Positions 1 through 7,745 of a DNA stretch of 64,000 bases are shown one piece after another. The stretch is from contig NZ_JBCEXH010000002.1 of assembly GCF_038751955.1 (NCBI RefSeq), forward strand, positions 1 to 64,000. Reading direction: 5' to 3'. A program made the translations under genes and the position numbers. The number at the start of each line of letters is the position of its first letter. Position 1 is the first letter of the stretch. Origin of the DNA: Methanocalculus natronophilus. Lineage in GTDB: Archaea > Halobacteriota > Methanomicrobia > Methanomicrobiales > Methanocorpusculaceae. The notes under the pieces are model-generated. The model had not been told where the DNA came from. It saw nothing but the letters and a program-made list of their open reading frames with translations, and ran no database searches.

Positions 1-86
1 ACGACCCTGAATTTCATCCCATCAAATCAGGAGGGGTGTTGTTTTGATGGCCTCAGTGTAGAGAGAGAAAAACCATGAAAATAAGT

Positions 87-833
87 TTAGAAGCTTTTTA
101 TTGAATCCATCAGCCTGCAATCCATAAGCCCTTTTATTGCCAGGGTCGTGACAGGATGGCCATCTTCCTTCATGGCAGCAAAGGGATTTGTTCCCCCGAC
201 TGCGACCACACCCATATACTGCGGGCTGACAGATACGCCAAGGAGTGAGGCATTTGGCATACCAACCTCAAGTATACCTGAGAAGTGGCTGCTTGCGCAT
301 TCATCGAGGATTTCGGCAAGGAGGGGTTCAGCCTCCATATGGCACTCCCTGATATTCCCAAGTATATGGCCGTTTCCCTCCCGCATCACCCGGTTCACCG
401 AGGTCAGATCCTGGGATGCCATCACCTGGAGCGGGTCGAAGGTGGTGGCTTCATAGAGGATGATATGTGTAAACCTGTTGGGAATATTTGCCTCCACCTC
501 AATGAGACCTCCCCCGATTGCGTTTGTGGCAATGCCCCTCCTGAGCAGGATGCCGTCAAGGGTGATGCTGCAGAGGGTGCAGATCCCAAGTTTTCCTTCC
601 GGGATACCAACACCATCCAGAGTCTCGCCAGCTTCAATGAACCTGACCATGTCGCCGACCATGATTCCGGCAGAAACCACGTTCTTCAGGGTTGAGATGG
701 CATATTCCCGCTCATGTTCCGGGATGATAAAGAGATTATAGACAACATTTCCCTCGTTTTCGACAGGATTGTAGGTTACCTGCATAGAGTATTCGACAAT
801 ATGATTATGGATAAATTTGAGAGGCAGATCCAT
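87..833 (-). CDS. NrpR-type regulatory domain protein (DUF128), no DNA-binding domain
   Basis: The 248-residue product matches the NrpR regulatory domain family (DUF128), which senses 2-oxoglutarate in methanogens and controls nitrogen assimilation genes. It consists of one domain only, starting almost at residue 1. Glycine-rich stretches resembling the family are visible (LDGVGIPEGKLGIC near 73-86 and a VGGTNPFAAMKEDG-like segment near the C-terminus). There is no winged-helix domain, unlike full-length NrpR. In Methanothermobacter NrpR is split into a helix-turn-helix protein (NrpRI) and a domain-only protein (NrpRII), and this resembles NrpRII. The partner is not in the window. The gene diverges from its right neighbour across a very short spacer. 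The role in nitrogen control is inferred from the family. Confidence 0.75.
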   Translation of the reverse strand: MDLPLKFIHNHIVEYSMQVTYNPVENEGNVVYNLFIIPEHEREYAISTLKNVVSAGIMVGDMVRFIEAGETLDGVGIPEGKLGICTLCSITLDGILLRRGIATNAIGGGLIEVEANIPNRFTHIILYEATTFDPLQVMASQDLTSVNRVMREGNGHILGNIRECHMEAEPLLAEILDECASSHFSGILEVGMPNASLLGVSVSPQYMGVVAVGGTNPFAAMKEDGHPVTTLAIKGLMDCRLMDSIKSF

Positions 834-848
834 TACCTATACCTCGAG

Positions 849-865
849 GGGTTTCAATAAAACCC
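849..865. promoter_or_regulatory. 6-5-6 inverted repeat in the divergent spacer
   Basis: GGGTTT and AAACCC flank the 5-base spacer CAATA in the short gap between the NrpR-like gene (minus) and the unknown gene (plus). The spot would suit an operator or promoter element for either gene. It is not the GGAA-N6-TTCC operator described for NrpR. Support is only the symmetry and the position. Confidence 0.3.
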
Positions 866-918
866 TTCGCCTGCTCTTCAGGCTGAATCGAAATATTGTT
901 CTGTTCAAGGGCACCTGT

Positions 919-1860
919 ATGGGTATGGATGATTCAGTGAAGAGTCGTGCCCTGATTGAGATCCGCCGGATCCTTGAAATTGCAGGGTATGATATCGAAG
1001 AAGAAGGGGATCCCTTCGATCTCTCTGCTTTTTTTGGTGATGATTGTATTCTGATTCTTGTCTCAGATGACCAGGCATGTGCGCGGACATTTGATAAGAA
1101 GCAATATAACCTTGAGGAAAACGGGGAGAAGATACCATGCAGAAAACTGATCGTTACCATGAATGAGCAGATCAGGCCTGCTGACTCCGCACTCTGGACA
1201 TTTGATGACCTCAGGCAGCTGGCTGGTGAGGCGGCAATAGCCCGTATCACCGAAAAGCCACTGTTAATCCAGTGGGAGACGACCAGGGGCAATCAGCGTG
1301 AAATCCAGAAACCAACCCAGACACCGGGGCAGATAACCTCCCTTCCTGTCCGTGTGAGCATGCAGGAGGCGATACGGATCTCCGGGGAGAAGGGGAAAAC
1401 CAGCCTCAGGCTGATACCGCACTGGGCATACCGGTATAGCTGTTCGGGAGATGCTGCATATAAAGGAAAGCAGATCAGTTTTGATGCTGAAGGTGCCGGC
1501 GTGATCAGCGCCATTAACGGACTTCCACAGGATGTCAACCCGGATGAGGCAAAGGAGAGCGAGATCCCAACAGATTCCGAGCTTGTAAGGCCATCCATCA
1601 CCGCGAATGAAGCCGAAGAAAAGATCATCTCTGCATTGATTGCCACGCTCTCAAAGCGGGTAAGGATTAAAACTGAGAGCGGAGATGCGATCTTTTCTGA
1701 AGAGAAGACCTTCAAACCCTCCCGGGAACAGATCGAAAGGGTATTCTGGCTCATGTATGTCCCCATCTGGCAGATCCGCGGCAGGCAGATTGTCGAGGTG
1801 AACGCATACACCGGCGAGATACTCTCTGAACCGATGGATGAGGGAGTAGAGCTCCTGTAA
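919..1860 (+). CDS. Conserved protein of unknown function
   Basis: I do not recognise the family. The product is about 313 residues from the ATG at 919. An in-frame start at 817 would overlap the divergent gene on the other strand and is less likely; an ATG at 925 is also possible. The protein looks soluble, mixed alpha/beta, with no signal peptide, membrane segment or cysteine cluster. The N-terminal half (ALIEIRRILEIAGYDIEEEG) resembles restriction-endonuclease-like folds in archaeal proteins, but catalytic residues cannot be assigned. The C-terminus (VFWLMYVPIWQIRG, then VEVNAYTGEIL) resembles PepSY-like segments that end in a Tyr-Thr-Gly-Glu turn. It ends 11 bases before the next gene and is probably co-transcribed with it. 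Confidence 0.6.
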   Translation: MGMDDSVKSRALIEIRRILEIAGYDIEEEGDPFDLSAFFGDDCILILVSDDQACARTFDKKQYNLEENGEKIPCRKLIVTMNEQIRPADSALWTFDDLRQLAGEAAIARITEKPLLIQWETTRGNQREIQKPTQTPGQITSLPVRVSMQEAIRISGEKGKTSLRLIPHWAYRYSCSGDAAYKGKQISFDAEGAGVISAINGLPQDVNPDEAKESEIPTDSELVRPSITANEAEEKIISALIATLSKRVRIKTESGDAIFSEEKTFKPSREQIERVFWLMYVPIWQIRGRQIVEVNAYTGEILSEPMDEGVELL

Positions 1861-1871
1861 GCGGTGAGTGT

Positions 1872-3197
1872 ATGCTGCTTGTGCTTGGTGGAGGGCCAGC
1901 CGGACGGCTGGCAGCAATCAGGGCTGCTGAAGCTGGTGTGGAGGTTACGCTGGTTGAGAAGCGGAGCCTTGGCGGCCAGTGTCTCCATGACGGGTGCATG
2001 CAGGTCTGCGGGTTGAATGATATCGCCAGGATCCTGGATGCGGCAGGATTGGCAGAGAGGGCTGGCATTACCCGTGGCAGGCTGGAGATTGATTTTCCCG
2101 GACTTATCAGGGAAATATCAGCGATACAGCAGACTATTGCCTCCATTCTCGATGATGAGACACGGAGTGCCGGTGTTGAGGTCATCTATGGCGCAGCCGG
2201 TGAGATCAGGGAAGGGAAACCATATATCGATGGCAGGGCAGCAGATGCAGAAAAGGTTATTGTCGCGACAGGATCGCGACCAAATATTCCAGACATTGAA
2301 GGGATTACACGTCCGGGCGTCTTCACACCACATACCCTGAAAGAGATCCCAGGGCTGCCGGAGCGGATCGGGATCATCGGCGGAGGTGTGATGGCAGCAG
2401 AGTTTGCCTATATCTTCTCCAAAATGGGAGCGGAAACCCATCTCTTCAGCCGGAGCAGGTTTCTTCACCAGATCCCCCCACGCCTTGCAAAAGAGGCAGC
2501 AAAAGATCTGGCTTCTGTTATCATCCATGAAGATGCGAACGTTTCTGCATGCCTTGGAGAGGAGAGGGTTACCGGGGTACGGCTGGATGGCACAACCCTT
2601 GACCTCGACTGCATCCTGATCGCAGCCGGACTCCTGCCAGACAGCGGCATGGTTACCGGTGTCAGGAAAGGCGAACATAATGAGATCCTGGTGAACAGCA
2701 GGTTTGAGACGAGTGTACCCGGCATCTATGCCTGCGGTGACGTGATTGGAGAGCCATGCCTCACCCCGGTTGCCCGTCTCCAGGGTGTAGCTGCAGCAGA
2801 TGCCGCTCTTGGCAGGGATAGTGCAGCTGATCTCACCTGCCTGCCGCGTTCGATGAGTCTTGGGTATGAATATACCTGGATGGATGCTGATGATGACGAA
2901 GGTGTATCCCTCACGCTCCCCGGCCCTGCCGGACCAGGTACATTCTGGTCTGTACCGGAGAGGAGAACCGGTATTGCGTCTTTGACAATCAACGAGGAGA
3001 GCGGCAGAGTCCTTGGGTTTGCCGAAGCTTCCCCGGCTGCCGGTGTTATGGGTATGTATCTTGGATACCTGGCAAAGAAGGGGGAGAGCGTTTGTGATCT
3101 GAGGGAGATCTTTGAAGTGCATCCAACCGCAGACGGGATGTATACGGCGATCAGGTATAGCGATTATCTCCTGAAAAAGAAGAGAGAAAAACCCTGA
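1872..3197 (+). CDS. FAD-dependent pyridine nucleotide-disulfide oxidoreductase (dihydrolipoamide dehydrogenase-like)
   Basis: This is a 441-residue flavoprotein of the dihydrolipoamide dehydrogenase/mercuric reductase group. The N-terminal FAD-binding motif GGGPAG is at residues 6-11, and the redox-active pair is C37 and C42 (GGQCLHDGC). A second dinucleotide motif (GIIGGGVMAAEFA) near residue 166 would bind NAD(P)H, and GIYACGD near residue 285 is the second FAD motif. The C-terminal dimerization domain carries VHPTADG, which keeps the active-site His-Pro pair but has Asp where the family usually has Glu. No lipoyl-complex genes are nearby, so a role in 2-oxoacid dehydrogenase is not supported; disulfide or coenzyme reduction is more likely. 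It follows the upstream gene by 11 bases. Confidence 0.85.
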   Translation: MLLVLGGGPAGRLAAIRAAEAGVEVTLVEKRSLGGQCLHDGCMQVCGLNDIARILDAAGLAERAGITRGRLEIDFPGLIREISAIQQTIASILDDETRSAGVEVIYGAAGEIREGKPYIDGRAADAEKVIVATGSRPNIPDIEGITRPGVFTPHTLKEIPGLPERIGIIGGGVMAAEFAYIFSKMGAETHLFSRSRFLHQIPPRLAKEAAKDLASVIIHEDANVSACLGEERVTGVRLDGTTLDLDCILIAAGLLPDSGMVTGVRKGEHNEILVNSRFETSVPGIYACGDVIGEPCLTPVARLQGVAAADAALGRDSAADLTCLPRSMSLGYEYTWMDADDDEGVSLTLPGPAGPGTFWSVPERRTGIASLTINEESGRVLGFAEASPAAGVMGMYLGYLAKKGESVCDLREIFEVHPTADGMYTAIRYSDYLLKKKREKP

Positions 3198-3225
3198 AAG
3201 CCTAAAAATATCCTAATGATAGGAT

Positions 3226-4407
3226 TCAACAATTTTTTGGCAGTACAAGTGACGAGTAGAGCCGGTTAAAGTACCGATCCGTCATGCCTGCAATAAAGTC
3301 CCGTACAGCACCCGCAGGAGAAATTGTGTTCTTGTACTCCTGCGAGAGCCAGGGAGTATCGAGGAAATCCAAAAATATCTTAGATTGCCTGCGATCTTTT
3401 TCCAAATCCTCTTTCAGGACATTGAAGACCAGGTCAAACATCCTCTCTATGATCTGGTCCTGGGAGCGCGTCTTTTGGTTCTCATAAATCTCTTCGTAAT
3501 TAAACCTTTTCAGGCGGTTTAAGGCAACACCCACCTCATCTGAGAAACCTATCCTGCATATGCCGTCTGTTCTGCTTGATGTCATCAGGTCAAGGGTGAG
3601 GTGGTTGATAATCTCCCGCTCATCATCACCGAGGACAGACCGTATGTCTGCGGGAAGATCAGAAAAACCGGCTATCAGGCCAACTTCAGCTGCATCCCTG
3701 AGATCGCGGGCGATATAGGCGATGGTATCGGCAAACCGGACGACACACCCTTCCGGTGTGGCAGGGATCACCGCTTCTCCGGCGGCAGCTCTCTTCAGGC
3801 GCTCATGAAAGGCTGCAAACCCGTCTTTTTCCGGTATTGGATCAGGAGTCAGCTCTGTTGCATTTGATTCTCCGTCATGGCAGAGGATTCCGTCAAGCAC
3901 CTGGAGGGTGAGGTCAAGATTTTCAATCTCATCCAGGAAACGGACACCCTGGACATTGTGCCGAAATGATCCGATTCTCTCGTTTTGACAGATCCGGGAG
4001 AGGCACTTCTCTCCAAAATGGCCAAAGGGAATATGGCCGATATCATGGCCAAGCGCAATCGCTTCAAGGAGATCCTCGTTCAGGCAAAGGGATCTCCCGA
4101 CTGTGCGGGATATCTTTGAGACGAGCTGAACATGGAGGACGCGATGGGTGATATGATCATTTTCGACAAGAGAGAATACCTGTGTCTTGTCGATGTAGCG
4201 TGCGTATGCCCGCGAATGGAGAATACGATCTGCGTCACGGGAGTACGGCGACCGGATATCTTCCTTTTTCCGATCATATCTCCGGATTGCATCGCCTGAA
4301 CGTGTGGCATTTTCTGCAAAGAGGGCTTCCCGTTTCAAAAGATAGTCACGTGTCCGTTCAAGGAGATCGCCTGGTGGGATCATGGGTGTGAAGAGTGTTG
4401 TCCTCAC
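3226..4407 (-). CDS. HD-domain phosphohydrolase, dGTPase-like
   Basis: The 393-residue protein matches deoxyguanosinetriphosphate triphosphohydrolase-like HD proteins, which cleave dNTPs to nucleoside and triphosphate. The family start RYDRKKEDIRSPYSRDADRI (residues 44-63) and the metal-binding signature ALGHDIGHIPFGHFGEK are intact, with a later Asp in VRFADTIAYIARDL. The first codon is GTG at 4407; an in-frame ATG at 4383 is an alternative, and neither has a strong ribosome binding site. It lies 80 bases downstream of the PIN/partner pair on the same strand. It is convergent with the oxidoreductase gene, leaving a 28-base gap. Its likely role is control of dNTP pools; substrate specificity cannot be read from the sequence. 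Confidence 0.88.
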   Translation of the reverse strand: MRTTLFTPMIPPGDLLERTRDYLLKREALFAENATRSGDAIRRYDRKKEDIRSPYSRDADRILHSRAYARYIDKTQVFSLVENDHITHRVLHVQLVSKISRTVGRSLCLNEDLLEAIALGHDIGHIPFGHFGEKCLSRICQNERIGSFRHNVQGVRFLDEIENLDLTLQVLDGILCHDGESNATELTPDPIPEKDGFAAFHERLKRAAAGEAVIPATPEGCVVRFADTIAYIARDLRDAAEVGLIAGFSDLPADIRSVLGDDEREIINHLTLDLMTSSRTDGICRIGFSDEVGVALNRLKRFNYEEIYENQKTRSQDQIIERMFDLVFNVLKEDLEKDRRQSKIFLDFLDTPWLSQEYKNTISPAGAVRDFIAGMTDRYFNRLYSSLVLPKNC

Positions 4408-4487
4408 GGATAATCAGGATGCCGGAAGGGGATAAAATGGTGGGGTATTGTATGAGGTGTTTCGTTTTCAGGAGAGGGGGGGGCGAA

Positions 4488-4694
4488 TCACCCCTCACGT
4501 TGCTTTCGGAGTTCCATAATACCCGCTACAACAGAATCAAAATCTTTTTCAAGCCACTGTTTGCGATCTCGTGTATAGTCTCCGCTGCCATGGGAATAAC
4601 TCTGGATAAAGCGGATAGTATCTACAGGGCCAAGGTGTTTTATCAGCACTTCAAAACCCTTGATCCTGACTTCATTGAGTGTTTTTGTTTCCAT
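4488..4694 (-). CDS. Small protein paired with a PIN toxin (putative antitoxin)
   Basis: This is a 68-residue charged protein with no recognised DNA-binding fold. It starts at an ATG preceded by a strong GGAGGTGG ribosome binding site. Its start overlaps the end of the PIN-domain gene by 23 bases, so the two are translationally linked. Small proteins with a GSGDYTRDRKQWLE-like segment commonly accompany PIN proteins, which suggests it neutralises the toxin. The order, toxin first and partner second, is the reverse of a typical VapBC operon. The antitoxin role is inferred from context only. Confidence 0.65.
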   Translation of the reverse strand: METKTLNEVRIKGFEVLIKHLGPVDTIRFIQSYSHGSGDYTRDRKQWLEKDFDSVVAGIMELRKQREG

Positions 4695-5130
4695 TTGATT
4701 CCACCTCCATGAGCCATTGTACTGGATTGTTTACAATAGTAGAGAGTATATCTTTGTGCTTCTTAATACCTCTGACGAGCATGTCATCGGTTGTAAGAAA
4801 TATGGCATTGCAACTTTCAGCAGATGCAATATGCAAAGCATCGAATGTATCAATACCCAAATTATGAATAAATCGGGCACGAGCAATAATATCTGTATTA
4901 ATCGGTATTCTCTCGCTAGAATATTGAAGAATATTTTCAACCGATTTTTTTCTTTCTGCATCTATCATTTGGGCGATCTCATATTCTACAACCTCACTGC
5001 TAACGAAAACCCAATTAACCATACACTGGCTGATTATTGCAATTATCGCTTCGGTCTCTATTCTGATCCGGTGTGACTCCTGATCATCAAAAGGTCGGCA
5101 TAAACAGCACACATCAAAATATACCTTCAT
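4672..5130 (-). CDS. PIN-domain ribonuclease (VapC-like toxin)
   Basis: The 152-residue product is a PIN-domain nuclease. The acidic metal-binding positions are visible: the N-terminal Asp in MKVYFDVCCLCRPFDD, an acidic residue in the VVEYEI segment, DTFDALHIASAE, and LTTDDMLVRG near the C-terminus. The ATG at 5130 is chosen because PIN proteins begin directly with the first strand; a GTG at 5148 would add six residues. Such proteins cut tRNA or mRNA as toxins. It overlaps the small partner gene downstream. The long spacer to the right probably contains its promoter. Confidence 0.85.
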   Translation of the reverse strand: MKVYFDVCCLCRPFDDQESHRIRIETEAIIAIISQCMVNWVFVSSEVVEYEIAQMIDAERKKSVENILQYSSERIPINTDIIARARFIHNLGIDTFDALHIASAESCNAIFLTTDDMLVRGIKKHKDILSTIVNNPVQWLMEVESNGNKNTQ

Positions 5131-5263
5131 GAACTCATCCAGTGCCACTATTAACCCACATCCACTTAAAACCAGTGTTTATTCGAATATAGCCATTCTA
5201 TCAAGTCGATGCGGGAAAGTATGTTGTTTACCTGGGATCCAGAGACTACAATCAAGCAGGAAG

Positions 5264-5273
5264 AAAATTTATG
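5264..5273 (+). promoter_or_regulatory. TATA-like box upstream of the structured RNA
   Basis: AAAATTTATG preceded by purine-rich GGAAGA resembles an archaeal BRE plus TATA box. Transcription would begin about 25 bases downstream, near 5295, just before the first hairpin of the structured region. This is positional evidence only. Confidence 0.35.
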
Positions 5274-5295
5274 ACTCTTCTCCAAAATTCTGATT

Positions 5296-5641
5296 GCCAG
5301 GTTTTCCTGAATTCTTCGGAACGTGGGAAAAGATCCTGAGTAGAGATCCTGATGCAGCAACCGGATAATTGGGAGTTGAGTGAAGCAGTTGCGGCGCGGG
5401 TATCGGGGGGCGGGGTCAATCGATGAGGATCAGGCGGACAGAGGTGATAAGCCCTTGCTCGAAAGAGCAATCCGTCAGGACGATTCGTAGAATCGGGGCA
5501 TATCTCCTCTGGCTGCCCCCGGAGTATTCCCGCCCCTCCCGCGCCAGCATCTGCGTTCAGCCAGTACAACCTCTCTTGCGAAGCATTTGCGGACGGGAAC
5601 GCGGGCGGTGGGGGCTTCTGACACGCAAATATCAGAGCCCT
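5296..5641 (+). ncRNA. Candidate structured non-coding RNA of unknown family
   Basis: Base pairing can be followed through most of this spacer by eye. A hairpin at 5302-5331 is capped by C(UUCG)G. A long arm pairs 5381-5400 with 5538-5559 (UGAA/UUCA, GCAG/CUGC, then GGCGCGGG/CCCGCGCC). It continues with GGGGCGGG (5407-5414) on CCCGCCCC (5529-5536). Further in, AGAGG-U-GAUA-A-GCCC (5440-5454) pairs with 5496-5510 across two 1x1 mismatches. It then closes a junction of three directly abutting hairpins: UUGCUC-GAAA-GAGCAA, UCC-GUCA-GGA and CGAUUC-GUA-GAAUCG (5455-5495). Downstream, 5612-5640 forms a hairpin whose loop CGCAAAU (5624-5630) can pair with AUUUGCG (5585-5591). GAAA and UUCG loops occur only when read on the plus strand. 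I found no RNase P or SRP RNA signature. Ends are approximate. Confidence 0.5.
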
Positions 5642-5986
5642 TATCCAACGTAACCCCATGCCTATCTCTGACTCTTCTACTACCAATAAGCTTAAGGACA
5701 GAAGATGAAGTAAATTTATGAATGTCAGAATATATTATGAATTTTACTAATTACATTGGTCAGACAATAGCGAATTGAGACTATTCATGTATTATTATGA
5801 CCTTTGGATAGTAATGACCTTCAGAAATATGGAGAAGAACCCGTAAAGTGCAACCCGGAAAGAGGGTGCAATTCAAGTGAAACTAATGGAGCGGGAAGAA
5901 GACATGAGCAGATACTTTTACCTCTGATCAGGGTGAGTACCACCGAAAGGAGGCGATGACGTCTGGACATCAGGGAAGAAGACGAA
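5642..5986. other. AT-rich spacer upstream of the HEAT-repeat gene
   Basis: No coding potential is visible here. The part around 5700-5810 is AT-rich, with several TATA-like stretches on both strands, and probably contains the promoter of the HEAT-repeat gene. An AGGAGG motif at 5949-5954 lies 32 bases before the chosen start of that gene and has no suitably placed in-frame ATG. Confidence 0.4.
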
Positions 5987-6499
5987 ATGGAGGTGCTCCA
6001 GAGGAAGGTGCTCAGGGATGGCAAGAGTGTGAATATTCTGGTTGAACAACTCACCCATGTCAGCATCCCGTACCGGGTGAAGGCGGCAACCGAACTTGGA
6101 AAGATTCACCATCCACTTGCGGTATCTGCGCTTATCCGATCCCTCTCTGATCCGGAGGGCGATGTGGTCTTTGTCGTGATCAGGTCACTTGGTGCCATTG
6201 GGGATCCGGATGCGGTCGAGCCCCTGATCAGCTGTCTTGATGGTGCAGACCGCTGGATCCGGCGGGGGGTGGCTTCTGCGCTCGGGGAGATCCATGACCC
6301 TCGCGCTATTCCCACACTCTCACGCCTGCTTGGAGATGAGCGGGCAGAGGTCCGGGCAGCGGCTGCAGAGGCGCTTGGGAAGATCGGCGATCCTGCTGTT
6401 GCTGAACTGATCCGTCCCCTGCTTGAGGATGAAAAAGATATTGTCCAGGATGCCGCATGGGAGGCGCTCCGGGTGCTCTCGGAGCGGACAGAAGGATAA
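5987..6499 (+). CDS. HEAT-repeat (PBS lyase-like) protein
   Basis: The 170-residue protein is built of about five HEAT-like helical repeats with a period of about 31 residues. Each carries the signature of small archaeal/cyanobacterial PBS-lyase HEAT proteins: AATELGKIHHPLAVSALIRSL, then variants with IGDPDAVEPL, IHDPRAIPTL and IGDPAVAELI. Such proteins are protein-protein scaffolds; no enzyme function should be assumed from the phycobilisome name. The start is uncertain: the ATG at 5987 has only a weak purine-rich upstream sequence, and the best ribosome-binding-like motif lies further upstream after an in-frame stop. No partner is evident nearby. Confidence 0.8.
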   Translation: MEVLQRKVLRDGKSVNILVEQLTHVSIPYRVKAATELGKIHHPLAVSALIRSLSDPEGDVVFVVIRSLGAIGDPDAVEPLISCLDGADRWIRRGVASALGEIHDPRAIPTLSRLLGDERAEVRAAAAEALGKIGDPAVAELIRPLLEDEKDIVQDAAWEALRVLSERTEG

Positions 6500-6656
6500 G
6501 AGCAGCAATGGAAGTGCTATTAGCGCTACAGGCCTCAATGCGGGGCGGTTTGCAGCAGCAGGAGAGTCAGAACAGGAGAAGAGTCAGAGATGGAGGAGAA
6601 AACGCGATCAGAACAGGGGGTTCTGACCTGTTCTCTCGAGAGAGCAATATAATAAC

Positions 6657-6944
6657 TTACGGTTTCCGTCTTGCATTCTCCCTGACATATGCAACCCCTT
6701 CCTCATCCCGCACCCGAAGAAGATAGGTGCCAAAACATGGCTTTGTATAGGGGAGTATAACAGTATCTTCACCCTCAATAGCAAGTGCAATCGGGGGGAC
6801 TCCGATCATCCGCTTTTCAAAGAGGAGAAATCCTGGATCAACGAAGTAAATCTCGCTGAAGTGCTTCTCGATATATGCCCTGCATTCTTTGAATGAGGTA
6901 TATTCAAGTATTACCTCATATCCAAGGTTCTGTACGCATCCCAT
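6657..6944 (-). CDS. DUF1894 family methanogen protein
   Basis: The 95-residue protein resembles the DUF1894 family, small proteins of methanogens encoded next to DUF1890 genes. Its sequence (LGYEVILEYTSFKECRAYIE, then IYFVDPGFLLF) and size fit the family from memory. It has two cysteines (C3, C20) plus one in the TKPCFGTYLLRV segment. The function is unknown. It lies 122 bases downstream of the DUF1890 gene on the same strand, as expected for the pair. A moderately long gap leaves open whether they share a transcript. Confidence 0.65.
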   Translation of the reverse strand: MGCVQNLGYEVILEYTSFKECRAYIEKHFSEIYFVDPGFLLFEKRMIGVPPIALAIEGEDTVILPYTKPCFGTYLLRVRDEEGVAYVRENARRKP

Positions 6945-7066
6945 CCTGCATCACCAGAAAATTGTGAGAGAGCAATTGGCGGGTTCAGGCAGCCTGCTTC
7001 CAAACACTACAAATGATTGCTGATTTTGAAATAGACGACATTTCTTTAGAAAATCTATCCTCAATA

Positions 7067-7600
7067 TCATGTCACCCACCCCATCAGCTGGTCCAGTCTT
7101 CTCCTGATTTTGTTTGGGTTATGGACTGCCGGGTCCATCACGAGATCACATGGTATTTCCAGATCTGTGGTGAGTTCTTCGGCATTCCTGCCAAAGACAA
7201 GCACAACCATGCGTCCCTGAAAGAGAAAGCGGATCGTCTGTGTATAGGATACGCCCGCATCACTGTGGACGAAGGAAAAAACCAGATCCGGTATTCTTTG
7301 TTCTGCAGATACTTCTTCAATACATCGTTCAAGCTCAACAAGCTCCCGGATGTACACCTTCTTGGGATCCGAGACCTTGAGAAGGTGCAATACTGCAGGA
7401 TTCCCGGCAATGGTCAGGTTCCAGCCGTCGTCATTGAGCCGGTCAGCAAGATAGAGGGCCAGTGCCTGCTGTACCGGGACTTCCGGACAGCCAAGAACGA
7501 TGAGTGCGTCTTTTGGTTCCTCGTCCTGGATCTGCAATCCGGAGACCTTCCCCTGACTGAGCATGATAGCTGATGGTCTGCCTGCGATACCTGATGACAT
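7067..7600 (-). CDS. DUF1890 family methanogen protein (MTH777-like)
   Basis: The product matches DUF1890, a methanogen family whose structural representative is MTH777 of Methanothermobacter. The best match is the segment ALIVLGCPEVPVQQALALYL, followed by NPAVLHLLKVSDP, a region with VELERCIEE, and the C-terminal HNPNKIRRRLDQLM. The fold is Rossmann-like alpha/beta. The function is not known. The start is uncertain: ATG codons at 7600 and 7564 are both possible, and the conserved domain begins around residue 32. It is transcribed toward the DUF1894 gene and diverges from the sulfur-carrier gene. Confidence 0.8.
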   Translation of the reverse strand: MSSGIAGRPSAIMLSQGKVSGLQIQDEEPKDALIVLGCPEVPVQQALALYLADRLNDDGWNLTIAGNPAVLHLLKVSDPKKVYIRELVELERCIEEVSAEQRIPDLVFSFVHSDAGVSYTQTIRFLFQGRMVVLVFGRNAEELTTDLEIPCDLVMDPAVHNPNKIRRRLDQLMGWVT

Positions 7601-7745
7601 AGGTCAGGTACATGCCTTGGTGCTTCTTGGGGATAAACAATACTGATCCCGGTCATTGCCAGGGGGCAGGTGGGAAGAGGCCGGGAGAGGTGTTCCCCTG
7701 AATCAGGAAGTTTATGACGCTGTATGATCCAGATTAGTATACGCT

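Noticed and set aside
1-75. An open frame at the left edge that could be the end of an upstream gene
   Set aside because: Only 25 codons are visible, with no recognisable sequence, so it cannot be supported.
5166-5360. A 64-codon minus-strand frame next to the PIN gene, with a plausible-looking C-terminal helix
   Set aside because: No ribosome binding site, no family resemblance, and it overlaps the first hairpin of the structured RNA. It could be a gene remnant, but nothing supports translation.
5296-5641. Assignment of the structured region to RNase P RNA, SRP RNA or a group II intron
   Set aside because: The conserved GAGGAAAGTC and ACAGAA-type elements of RNase P, the CCGGAAGG helix-8 motif of SRP RNA and the AGC-triad domain V of group II introns are not found on either strand.
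5252-5686. A 144-codon minus-strand open frame across the structured spacer
   Set aside because: Its predicted protein is Pro/Arg/Cys-rich with no recognisable domain, and the same bases are explained by extensive RNA pairing. It is most likely an antisense shadow.
5660-6595. A 15-base inverted match (ATCTCTGACTCTTCT near 5663 and its complement near 6580) flanking the HEAT gene, possibly ends of a mobile element
   Set aside because: A single 15-base match is expected by chance in 64 kb, there are no target duplications, and the enclosed gene is not transposase-related.
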